From assembly GCA_014529385.2 (NCBI GenBank), contig CM043942.1, positions 55,244,647-55,308,646 of the forward strand: a stretch of 64,000 bases of DNA. The letters are read 5' to 3'. Shown here in pieces: positions 56,025 to 64,000 of the stretch (position 1 is the first letter of the stretch; each line of letters opens with the position of its first letter). Both the position numbers and the translations under genes were made by a program. The DNA is from Adiantum capillus-veneris. Lineage: Eukaryota; Streptophyta; Polypodiopsida; Polypodiales; Pteridaceae. Below the pieces are notes generated by a model. The model saw only the letters and a program-made list of their open reading frames with translations. It was not told where the DNA came from and searched no databases.

Positions 56025-56340
56025 TTAGTTGGAGCTCGAATATGATGAGCTCTCCTCTGAACCATCCTTAGCATTGATTTCACCAGCATATGGCTGTGAA
56101 AGACGACATTGGTAGGCCTTCAATCGCCAACCATTTACCGGAGTCTGATGTACCTTACCATCTAGGTCACCTAGTTGGTAACTACCATTTGAGAACCTCT
56201 GTATCACTACAAAAGGGCCTTCGAACTTAAGCAAGAACTTACCATCCTTCCTGCGATCAAAGCGATTGTCGTATCTGAGCACTAAAGAACCTTCCTTGAT
56301 ACCTTTCTTGACAAGGTTGCGATTGAACTTCTTTCGTTCT
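56025..56340 (-). pseudogene. Element C integrase C-terminal region
   Basis: 56025-56282 reads LRYDNRFDRRKDGKFLLKF, EGPFVVIQRFSNGSYQLGDL and NGWRLKAYQ, the gypsy integrase C-terminal domain, then an acidic Ser-rich tail. Matching text begins at about 56340 but is one frame away from the core, so a frameshift lies near 56340-56350. No chromodomain. Confidence 0.85.
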
Positions 56341-56956
56341 TCTCGGCCTGGGCTGCATAGTACTTCACTGCTGACTCTCGATCTAGCCCTAACCTCTCCA
56401 AATCGATGATTCTTCCTTCCACCCGCTTCTCTTGACTATCCTCTTGATGTGCTTTTAGAACTCGGAGGCTCGCTAGCTCCACTTCTATAGGCAAAAGTGC
56501 CTCTTGCCCGTAAACCAAGTGAAAAGGTGTATACCCCAAGGATGTTTTAAAGGATGGTCTGTAGGCCCAAAGTGCTGCATCTAGGTGTTTGTCCCATGCC
56601 TTAGGATGTAAATGCACTTGCTTAGTGATGATTTTACATATAAGACCATTTACCTTTTCCACAAGACCATTGCACTGAGGGTAGTATGGTGTAGAGTGCC
56701 TACGCTTGATTTTTAACTTGCTCATCAATTGCCCGACTAAATCAGCTCGAAATCCCGGTCCCCTATCCGAGAGAATCTCTAAAGGTGTGCCAAAACGGCA
56801 ACAAAGGCATTCAAAAATGAAATCACTCACGTCCTTGGCTGTGATGCGCTTTGTGGGACGAGCTTCTGCCCATCTGGTCATGTACTCCACCCCCATAATG
56901 ATGTATTCCTTCCCTGATTGAGTGGAAGGTAGTGGCCCTATTGCATCTATCCCCAT
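56282..56956 (-). pseudogene. Element C integrase core
   Basis: Reads GIDAIGPLPSTQSGKEYIIM (first Asp), EILSDRGPGFRADL (second Asp) and STPYYPQCNGLVEKVNGLI (Glu), then ALWAYRPSFKTSLGYTPFHL. The triad is intact. It is out of frame with the upstream pol by one base at the G run 56953-56956; pol hits a stop there (EKWG then stop). Confidence 0.88.
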
Positions 56957-59262
56957 TTTTCAAATGGCCCATAGGTTTTGATTGGATGCTGATTTTCATG
57001 GGTAAGACGCCTTGGTCCAGCTTTTTGGCAAACCTCACATGTGCGGCACCAATGTTGTACATCTCGATGGAGGCTTGGCCACGTGAACCCTGCTTGTAAA
57101 ATCTTTCTTCTAGTAATCTCTTGTGCAAAGTGGCCACCACACACACCTTCATGACAACTAAACAGAATATCCTTTATCTCTTGGGATGCAGGAACTCTCC
57201 TTAAGACAGCATCTTTCCCTCTACAATACAAGTCCTCATTCACTAAGCTATAGCTGGTAGCCTTTTTTGCCAACCACCTACGTTCACTTTTACTCATACC
57301 AGAGGGTGCTTCACAATGCTCAAGAAAGTAAAGTAAATCATGCAGCTCCTCCTTTCCCTGGTATAAAGGACTTTTCACAAGGATAGCACCTACTATGAGA
57401 GTTTGTAGTTCTTCACCTGCTAAGGTATCTGCTTCTTGATTTTGATCTCTAGGTACAAAGTGCACTCGAACTTCCTTAAAACCCTTCAACAAGGCCTTTG
57501 CTTCCCTCATCTTAACGGACAATTTGTCATTTTTACAGGCCCATACACCAACCATTTGCTTAACAATCAACATGGAGTCACCAAAAACATTTAGCTTTGT
57601 GATGCCCTGAGAAAGACAACATTGCAACCCTAAAACAAGGGCATGGTACTCTGCTTCATTGTTAGAACGAACCTCTTTTAGATGAAACCCTTTTGCAAAG
57701 ATCTTCTCCTTCTTTGGACCTAATATTACTATGCCTGCTGATGCCTTGTCTTTGGTCCTCTTGTAAGCCCCATCAAAATACAGACTGTGTGCTCCCAGTA
57801 GAACTTCAGGCTCCGAGATAGGCGGTACCTTACTAGGTGCCTCTTTCTTGGCCTTCTCATAACACCTTTGTGTGAGGACATCTGCCAAACAAGCACGGGC
57901 GGAATCCTCTACTTGTAGTGTGTAGTCAAACTCTTGAAGCTGCACCACCCACTTTGCTATTCTTTGAGACAATTCCATGTGTTGTAGGGCATATGGAAAA
58001 ACCTCCTCAGTTGTGATCACCACAAATTGTCTCGGAAGTAAGTAAGCCCGAAACTTCTCCACTGCAAACTTAAGAGCTAGCACCAATTGCTCAGTTGCGC
58101 TGAAACCCTTTTCAGCAGCTGTCATCACTCTACTAGAGAAGTAGACTGGTCTCATGAGAGATGTCTTTAGGTCTTTTTGCATCAAGACAGCTCCTAGAGC
58201 TTCTGGACCTACACTAGGATTTACATAGAATAATTCACCCCATGTGGGTTGTAGGACGACAGGCAATGAGCTCAAAATGGTTTTAACTTCTTGAAAGCAC
58301 CTTTCACCCTCCTCACTCCATGTCAATGTAGTGTGTTTAGTGAGCTGCTGCAAAGGATAGATTGCCTGAGAAAGGAGATGTATGAATCGTCCCATGTAGC
58401 GAACCTTTTGAATGAAGGAGACTAGTTGCTTCACGTTTGAAGGAGTAGGTAAAGCTAACAATGTCTTTACCTTTTCAGGGTCAGCCTCAATACCATCTTG
58501 AGACACAACATGGCCTAGTAGAGTGACCTTGCTCTCACCTATGTGGAACTTGTCTTTATTCAATTGCCCACCCAATTGGGCCAGACGGGTAAAACCTTCA
58601 TCAACCTTGGACATATGTACTTCCCTAGAGCTGTAAATGCAAAAATCATCAATGAAGACTCGTATGGACTTACCAAAGTAAGGTTGAAACACCAAGTTCA
58701 TAAACCTCTGGAAAGTAGCTGGGGCATTAGTTAAACCAAAAGGCATAACTCTATAAGCAAAACACCCCCAAGGTGTTATGAAGGTAGTCTTTCTTTGGTC
58801 TTCATCTGCAATTCTGATTTGGAAGTAGCCTGAGTACCCATCACACACTGTGTACCTTTCATGACCAGCCACTTCATTTAGTATTTCATCTTGAAAAGGC
58901 AAAGGAAAATGGTCCCTTTTTGTGGCTACGTTTAGAGGCTTGTAATCCACACATACCCTCCACTTCCCATTTTTCTTTGGTGCTACCACAACTGGAGACA
59001 CCCACTCAGAATCTTCCACTGGGTAGATAAATCCTGCCTTGAGTAATCTTTTTACTTCTTTTAAGAGTGCATCTTGTTGTACTAGCCCTAATCTCCTTAG
59101 CCTTTGCACCACTGGTTTGGCACCTTCCTTTAATTGGATATGGTGTTGGGTTACCGTCACTCCTTTAATGTGCTCGTAATCAGTTATAAAGAGGCCAGCA
59201 TGCTTCTTTAGTACCTGCAAATAGGGTTCTCTCTCTTCTTCTAGTAGGTCCTTAGCTAGCAT
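56947..59262 (-). CDS. pol: Element C pol: reverse transcriptase, two RNase H domains, zinc finger
   Basis: ATG at 59262, 771 residues. Reverse transcriptase spans about 80-260 (WVSPVVVAPKKNGKWRVCVD; D141 in VCDGYSGY; FIDD with D205 and D206). The first RNase H (about 335-460) is degenerate: YVNPS stands where the catalytic Asp belongs, and ITTE where TDH-like text is usual. A second RNase H of archaeal type (about 490-619) is complete: LYFDGAYKRT, NNEAEYHALVLGL, FGDSMLIVKQ and NQEADTLA. The integrase zinc finger follows (CHEGVCGGHF, then CRTCEVCQKAG). Two RNase H domains mark the Tat lineage. The start overlaps the gag-protease stop (ATGCTAG), in the -1 frame. Confidence 0.93.
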   Translation of the reverse strand: MLAKDLLEEEREPYLQVLKKHAGLFITDYEHIKGVTVTQHHIQLKEGAKPVVQRLRRLGLVQQDALLKEVKRLLKAGFIYPVEDSEWVSPVVVAPKKNGKWRVCVDYKPLNVATKRDHFPLPFQDEILNEVAGHERYTVCDGYSGYFQIRIADEDQRKTTFITPWGCFAYRVMPFGLTNAPATFQRFMNLVFQPYFGKSIRVFIDDFCIYSSREVHMSKVDEGFTRLAQLGGQLNKDKFHIGESKVTLLGHVVSQDGIEADPEKVKTLLALPTPSNVKQLVSFIQKVRYMGRFIHLLSQAIYPLQQLTKHTTLTWSEEGERCFQEVKTILSSLPVVLQPTWGELFYVNPSVGPEALGAVLMQKDLKTSLMRPVYFSSRVMTAAEKGFSATEQLVLALKFAVEKFRAYLLPRQFVVITTEEVFPYALQHMELSQRIAKWVVQLQEFDYTLQVEDSARACLADVLTQRCYEKAKKEAPSKVPPISEPEVLLGAHSLYFDGAYKRTKDKASAGIVILGPKKEKIFAKGFHLKEVRSNNEAEYHALVLGLQCCLSQGITKLNVFGDSMLIVKQMVGVWACKNDKLSVKMREAKALLKGFKEVRVHFVPRDQNQEADTLAGEELQTLIVGAILVKSPLYQGKEELHDLLYFLEHCEAPSGMSKSERRWLAKKATSYSLVNEDLYCRGKDAVLRRVPASQEIKDILFSCHEGVCGGHFAQEITRRKILQAGFTWPSLHRDVQHWCRTCEVCQKAGPRRLTHENQHPIKTYGPFEKWG

Positions 59263-61217
59263 CTCTCTAAGCCTGTGGCTTCTTCCTTGTTTAGAGAGTC
59301 TTGACCACCTTCTCCTTCTGGGTTTCGCAGTATTATACCCATGACTTCCAAAGAGCTAGCATCCTCCTTAGATGACTCATCCTCAGATGAAGAGCAACTG
59401 CTTGTGCTCCATTCATCCATAGAAGTCTCCATCTCTAGGTCTTGTTGTCTACCCTGCTTCATGTCATACACAATTTTTTGTTGCTTGCCACTTACCTTAT
59501 GATTTGGTCGCAACTCAAGGGAACCTGTCTCCCAATCTTGCCTAGCTTTCATAGCCATAAGCCAAGGTCTTCCAAGGATTAGCGGATAGCCCTCCCCCTT
59601 AGTTGGGATCACATAAGCATCAATTGAGACTGCAACACCAAAAGCTGAAACCTTCACTCCATTAGCCTTTCCCACACAAGCCACCCTTACATTATTTGCC
59701 ATCTTAGCTTGTAAGGAAGTTTGCTCGTTTACTTCCAAACCCAACCTGTGCATTAATTTCTCTGTCATAACACAAATCTCGGCTCCACCATCTACGTACA
59801 CATTGGAGACTCGCTGACTCTTAATCTCTGCATCAATGACTGGCACGATATCCTTCATGCCTCTTGCACTAATAGACCCAACTGACTTTGCCTTAGCCCT
59901 CCTGGTGCTGACCATCTTAGACCAGGTTCTACACATCTTTGGGGAAAGGTAGAGGAGTTGCTGCCATGAAATCTTTGGTCCTTGCTTACTCACATCTGCT
60001 ACCAGGTCGTAAGGTATGGATCCTACCCCAAGTGGAAAGTCTTCTACTCCTATATGCCTCCTTGACCTAATCTTCCTTTTCTTGTCTCCTATCACTTGGG
60101 AGGAACCCTCATTCCCTTTACCCGGCTCTGAAGCTTCCATTTCATCAGTTCTTTGTCTCCTAACTCTCTTTATTGGCATGGCAACAGCTTCCTCTATTTT
60201 TTCTTTCCCTTTATCCTTACCATTGTCAAGACTTATGACAGAGACAGCCCTGTCCTCCCCTCCCGATGGTAGTGGAGGGATCTCTGCTGGTGCTTGTGGT
60301 GGTGGAGGAGGGGGTCTCAATATTTGGATTGGTGGAGCCACGTGTGTATTTTGTCCATTTAGTGGCCTAGCTCGAGGAGGAGTGACTTGCTGGCGAGGAG
60401 GCCGTCTTTGATTACCATTTCCTTGATAGCGTCGTGGATGGGGGCAATAATACATGCCGTGACCTACCTCTCCACAGTTGTAGCAAATGTACTCACGTGC
60501 TTGCCTTTGTCCTTCTTGTCTATTTCGTTCATTTCTTGGCTGGGGAGCCCTTACACCTTGAACCAGATTGATGGACAGGCTCTCTAGTTGATTGGTGATT
60601 TGTTGAAGTAATTCTTGTTGAGAGGACTCTTGGTCTGTTGCTCCTGTCCCTGCTACTACCCTTGCCGTAGGTTGAGCTAGCGGTGGAGGCTCCATTCCCC
60701 CTTGTAGTTGAGCTTGGAATTTTAACTTCCTATCCTTCTCCCTTGCATAAGTCATAGCTTTATCAAAGGTATCTGGGAATTTACCTTTTACCTTTTCTCG
60801 AAGGATGGGGTAAAGCCCTGCCAAGAAACAGTCCTTCTTTAGGCATTCTGGCGCCCTTTCTCCTTCACCTAGTGATGCACACCATTTCTCCCACAGGTTG
60901 GAAAACTTTCCTTCATAGCTTCTATAGTCATTGGGTGATGTTTGGCGTAGCTCTAAGAGCTGTCTCCATATCTCCTCCGGAGGCTCATGGCGGCGAAATT
61001 CTTCGATGAAGGCCATCTTTAAGGACTCCCAGTCTCTTCTTTCTTCAGGTGCCAAAGTTTGATACCATAATTTTGCACCTTCCCTCAAGACCAAAGGAAA
61101 GGCCCTTAACTTAGTAGCTTCGTCATCCCTTCCCGATACCAGAAAGGCCATTTCCAAATTATCCAAAAAGTCTGGAGCAACCTCCCCAGGCTTACCATAA
61201 AAATTAGGGAAGGCCAT
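59256..61217 (-). CDS. gag-pro: Element C gag-protease
   Basis: ATG at 61217, 653 residues. The N-terminal capsid region (MAFPNFYGKPGEVAPDFLDN; LRAFPLVLREGAKLWYQTL; FIEEFRRHEPPEEIWRQLLE) is the Retrotrans_gag type. A CCHC knuckle is intact (CYNCGEVGHGMYYC), followed by a Pro- and Arg-rich stretch. The protease has VYVDGGAEICVMTEKLMHRL (catalytic Asp as DGG) and YPLILGRPWL. It ends in a Ser/Glu-rich tail. Gag and protease share one frame; pol is reached by overlap. Confidence 0.92.
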   Translation of the reverse strand: MAFPNFYGKPGEVAPDFLDNLEMAFLVSGRDDEATKLRAFPLVLREGAKLWYQTLAPEERRDWESLKMAFIEEFRRHEPPEEIWRQLLELRQTSPNDYRSYEGKFSNLWEKWCASLGEGERAPECLKKDCFLAGLYPILREKVKGKFPDTFDKAMTYAREKDRKLKFQAQLQGGMEPPPLAQPTARVVAGTGATDQESSQQELLQQITNQLESLSINLVQGVRAPQPRNERNRQEGQRQAREYICYNCGEVGHGMYYCPHPRRYQGNGNQRRPPRQQVTPPRARPLNGQNTHVAPPIQILRPPPPPPQAPAEIPPLPSGGEDRAVSVISLDNGKDKGKEKIEEAVAMPIKRVRRQRTDEMEASEPGKGNEGSSQVIGDKKRKIRSRRHIGVEDFPLGVGSIPYDLVADVSKQGPKISWQQLLYLSPKMCRTWSKMVSTRRAKAKSVGSISARGMKDIVPVIDAEIKSQRVSNVYVDGGAEICVMTEKLMHRLGLEVNEQTSLQAKMANNVRVACVGKANGVKVSAFGVAVSIDAYVIPTKGEGYPLILGRPWLMAMKARQDWETGSLELRPNHKVSGKQQKIVYDMKQGRQQDLEMETSMDEWSTSSCSSSEDESSKEDASSLEVMGIILRNPEGEGGQDSLNKEEATGLERC

Positions 61218-61308
61218 AAGTGAGAGAGTAAACAATTACACAAACAGCTCCAATTTATTTTAAAATAGAGTATGGTAATTACAATTTGGAGCTTTAGCAC
61301 AACTTAGC

Positions 61309-61536
61309 TCAAAATAGGATGAAGATCGACACATCAAAGAAATGGTAATAGTCTAGTAAGGGTAGAATGACAGGATGAGGAGAGCGCAAGATTTCCCCAA
61401 GTCTCTCGGCTCCAAACAACAGGGCTATTCTTTGCTGATAAAAGATTTTTCTATCAATACAAATATTCACACGGATATGACGCACAAAATGGAAAGGAAA
61501 CATGCGGGGATCATCATTCTCATTATTGGCATCCAT
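61309..61536 (-). CDS. Small leader ORF, 75 residues (module c)
   Basis: ATG at 61536 (MDANNENDDPRMFPFHFVRH) to TGA at 61309. The core is KIFYQQRIALLFGAERLGEI, then PVILPLLDYYHFFDVSIFIL, F and stop. It is clearly related to the ORFs in the LTRs of B, although B and C differ in gag, pol and LTRs. It lies between the extra ORF and gag. 'gtaagt' just before the ATG resembles a splice donor. No known domain. Its presence in two lineages with the same stop position suggests a real protein or exchanged leader. Confidence 0.6.
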   Translation of the reverse strand: MDANNENDDPRMFPFHFVRHIRVNICIDRKIFYQQRIALLFGAERLGEILRSPHPVILPLLDYYHFFDVSIFILF

Positions 61537-61552
61537 ACTTACACACAAGAGC

Positions 61553-62521
61553 CTAGCTTAGTTGCACCACCTTGGGACCAATGAGCCTGATCAACCACAG
61601 AAGGTCAGCACCTCGGATCACTTCGACTCTTCCTGATGCATCTGTGAAGACGTAAGGCGTGATGGAAACACTTTGTACAATGCTGAGCCTTTTAGCAAGC
61701 AACAATTGGATGCTATTACCATAATCAGCATGACGAATGAAAGTGACACCATTAATGTGCAACACATCATCAACTAAGATAGTTTCCTTAGATTGAGATA
61801 ACTTCTTGAAAATTAGCAGCAAAGGTAGGGTAGGGAGGCTTTTCACCCGGTCTCCAAAGCACTTTGGACAATATCCAAAGTGATCTTCACGCGGATAGGA
61901 GGTTGGCTTGGGATTGGTGGTGTCTGGATTCACAAAGTGCACTGGGAGCACTCGCAGACGAGCGGCAATCTTGTAGGCAAGCCTTCGCCTCGTTGCTTCA
62001 GGAGGATTTAGGGGTGAGAGTCGTGGTTGCAAGTTGGAGGTTGAAGTTGGTTGCTCACTAGCCTTTTTCTTACCTGTAGTGGTCATGTAATCCCTTATTA
62101 ATGAGATTAAGCCAAATGTTACCTTACGCTTGAGCACGCGCTGCGGCCTTAGGCCACTTAGGTGTAGAGGTGATCTTCCTCCTCTTAGTCGGCTCCTCAG
62201 GAAAGAGAGGTCTGGTGATGCTTTCTCTTCCCTTAATGTGTGTCACAGTACCTTCGTGTATGTTGATGTAGAATATTTCAAGCTCGTGTGCGTTGGAGGT
62301 TTCTGGAGCACTCATAGGTTGAGAGGAGAGGTATATCAAGCTCTTCTTCTCACTCTCCTTCGTTGGCGACGATCACGAACAAGGCATGTAGAAGAACTTA
62401 CTTCTTGAATTTCAATGACACTGCAACCTGGTAACAAGACCTCGATGAAAGCTTTTAAGGCCTCTAAAGCCTCCTCCTCTTCTGTTCTCCAATTTGCAAA
62501 CTCCTCACGCCATTCGTCCAT
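61553..62521 (-). pseudogene. Element C extra ORF upstream of gag
   Basis: ATG at 62521 (MDEWREEFANWRTEEEEALE), ~80 bp after the primer site. Coding text continues through two frame changes: 62336-62521, 62124-62339 (ELEIFYINIHEGTVTHIKGR, EEPTKRRKITSTPKWPK) and 61553-62137 (NPPEATRRRLAYKIAARLRV, GYCPKCFGDRVKSLP, VDDVLHINGVTFIRHAD). About 320 residues in all. A Cys pair (CPKC) is seen, but no recognised domain. Ogre elements of the Tat lineage also have an ORF before gag; homology to it is inference. Confidence 0.7.
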
Positions 62522-62583
62522 GTTTTAGATTGCACATCTTCATTGCTTGTGGACTGAAGGTCTGTGTAGGTCTGTGTAGCCCT

Positions 62584-62600
62584 CCTCCGTGGGGGCACCA
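62584..62600 (-). other. Element C primer-binding site
   Basis: Minus-strand TGGTGCCCCCACGGAGG begins three bases after the 5' LTR end. The primer tRNA was not identified. Confidence 0.75.
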
Positions 62601-62603
62601 AAA

Positions 62604-63378
62604 TGATAGCGGGAAAAAGAGCAGTGCAATCGGGTGGCCTCTGTACTCGTGCACACTCCACAAACCACGCCTCATGCAAACAAGTAAAGAACAAAACAAA
62701 GGGGGCACCACCCTAAATTAAGAGGTTTAGGGACCTCACACATAGTGCACATAGGCAAGTGAGACTTCTGGCATTATGATGGCATCAAAACATATGGCAA
62801 AACACATAGAAACGAAGCTTAGGGACCTTATGTAGCATATATGTACAAGACATCAGCTTAACAATACAACGACATCTGATCATACATAACAAGGATATAG
62901 AGAAGCAAGCCAAGGATGGCATAATCCCTTGTCAAAAAAACAATCAACCCAGCAAGTAGGTATGATCCTACTAGCAACACATCAATACCTTAGAGAATGA
63001 TGGTGAGGATGGTGGCCATGGAGCATGAGAGAAAACTCCTTATTTAGGTTTTAGGGCTAGTAATGTAGCATACTAGAGGGAGAGAGAGAGAGAGAGAGGG
63101 AGAGAGAGTAGAGCTCCATCCATAGCTCCTCGTTGTGAGCAATGTTGTCATAGCTTCATTGCTTGGTGAAGTGGGTGAAGTGTTATTTTTGAGTGAGAGA
63201 AGGCCTCCTTATATAGGTTTCTGAGAGGGTTTAGGATTAGGGATAAACATGCTTAAATCCGCTGATTGGGGTTACTTTTTGCTTAGGGTGGTCAACAGAT
63301 TGAGGTCACCTGATATGTCACCATCAAGATATTCTCTAGAGTGATGTGAGAGGAGAGGGTAAATGCTGATTTTTCTGA
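62604..63378 (-). repeat. Element C 5' LTR, truncated
   Basis: Matches 54164-54938 of the 3' LTR, then stops at 63378, where unrelated sequence begins. The minus-strand TATA box is kept at 63206-63217 (CCTATATAAGGAGG), but the upstream half including the GGTAAA minisatellite is absent. Confidence 0.92.
63206..63217 (-). promoter_or_regulatory. TATA box in element C 5' LTR
   Basis: Minus-strand CCTATATAAGG, with the matching box at 54764-54775 in the other LTR. Confidence 0.7.
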
Positions 63379-64000
63379 TTGCTCTAAGAGTGATTATGTG
63401 AGGAGAATACTTCTTTCTTGTAAGATACATCTTCTTCCTCTTCATCTTTCCTCATTCCCTGCTAGCTCTCACCATCTTTGAAGGTGTGTGAGGTCTGGGA
63501 CTCAGGCTAGGTCCATTATGTGTGTTTTTCAAGCATAATTTGGTGCATGAAGCTTCCATCTTCATTGCACCAATGAGTTTTGTCAAGGAACACAAAGATT
63601 GTATTGTACAAAAGTCTCTTGATTGTTGAACTATAATACAAAAGCCTTTTGGAGGGGGGACCGGCTCCATGTAAATCCGATCCTCAACTGTTGTCAATTG
63701 TTCTATTTCTCTCTCTTTTCAAGTTTTGTCTATGCCAAACTAGCTAGGTGTAATTGCTATGTTGATTTCTCCAACCAAGTACTCTCTCTATGCTCATTAG
63801 GAACTTGTTCTTAATGGAATGCTCACTATGTCATTATTTTCCGCTACAAACAAGTTACCAGTGCATTAAATGTTACATCAATTGTTCTATTTCTCTCTCT
63901 TTTCAAGTTTTGTCTATGCCAAACTAGCTAGGTGTAATTGCTATGTTGCTTTCTCCAACCAAGCACTCTCTCTATGCTCATTAGGGACTTGTTCTTAATG
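63379..64000 (+). repeat. A-type LTR fragment, plus orientation
   Basis: Inverted match to 34629-35110: shared phrases include 'gagtgattatgtgaggag', 'ggaccggctccatgtaaatc' and 'gagagagaaat' (as complement). It starts in mid-LTR exactly where the C 5' LTR stops. It runs off the window. Confidence 0.8.
63695..64000 (+). repeat. 184-bp tandem repeat in LTR tail
   Basis: 'caattgttctatttctctc' recurs at 63695 and 63879 with the following ~120 bp almost identical. The copy at 34629-35110 has a single unit. The second unit is cut by the window end. Confidence 0.92.

Larger units (their letters stand above)
54164..63378 (-). mobile_element. Tat-like Ty3/gypsy element C with extra ORF
   Basis: Minus-strand element. 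From right to left: truncated 5' LTR (62604-63378), primer site, extra ORF (62521-61553), small ORF (61536-61309), gag-protease (61217-59256), pol with two RNase H domains and integrase (59262-56025), purine tract and full 3' LTR (55945-54164). The shared 775 bp of LTR differ at about nine or ten sites by eye, so it is fairly young. Gag-protease and most of pol are open, with single frameshifts in integrase and in the extra ORF. Confidence 0.93.

Noticed and set aside
60016-60587. Plus-strand frames opposite element C gag
   Set aside because: Antisense of an open, motif-bearing gag frame; no supporting signal.

Overview
This window is repeat-dominated nuclear DNA from a land plant with a large, transposon-rich genome. 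The evidence is Ty1/copia and Ty3/gypsy LTR retrotransposons of plant type (a chromovirus and a Tat-like element with two RNase H domains), an iMet primer-binding site, a plant LINE tail, dense (GA)n, (CT)n, (CA)n and (TA)n microsatellites, and two 200-base assembly gaps. A non-seed plant (fern or lycophyte) or a gymnosperm would fit, but nothing in the window settles the species. I find no convincing host protein-coding gene, tRNA, rRNA or CRISPR array. Open-frame extensions that begin at TTG or GTG have no meaning here; real ATG starts are given where seen.

Layout. 1-423: tail of an old copia element. 424-9780: a decayed gypsy element (F) split by a very young, complete copia element (Cop1, 2115-7297; 277-bp LTRs with one difference; AAAAG target duplication). 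Beyond Cop1, F is tandemly duplicated (1.2-kb unit with long poly-G tracts). 10260-11812: a minus-strand LTR with polypurine tract and an unrecognised coding remnant. 13780-18060: decayed minus-strand gypsy (D). 18180-19560: decayed plus-strand gypsy (G), related to element B. 22430-26560: decayed Helentron-type Helitron with a PIF1-like helicase and a C-terminal endonuclease. 26700-27755: 5'-truncated LINE with poly-A tail. 27756-34600: microsatellites and nested duplications.

34629-48843 is a minus-strand chromovirus (A) split by a second complete minus-strand gypsy element (B, 37846-47461). The 5' LTR of B carries a 218-bp hAT-like MITE whose empty site survives in the 3' LTR. 48844-49292 is a copia-type LTR with primer-binding site. 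51204-52823 is a candidate Tat-type 5' LTR. 54164-63378 is a large minus-strand Tat-like gypsy element (C) with an extra ORF before gag, fused gag-protease, and pol with a degenerate first and an intact second RNase H. 63379-64000 is an inverted fragment of an A-type LTR.

The observations I rate highest are: a family of ~70-75-residue ORFs in the leader regions of two different gypsy lineages (B and C), in tandem in B and apparently undescribed; the endonuclease-bearing Helentron in a plant; the replacement of RNase H function in C; the MITE with its own empty-site control; and many in-frame stops that look like CAG-to-TAG changes, as expected from decay of methylated cytosine.
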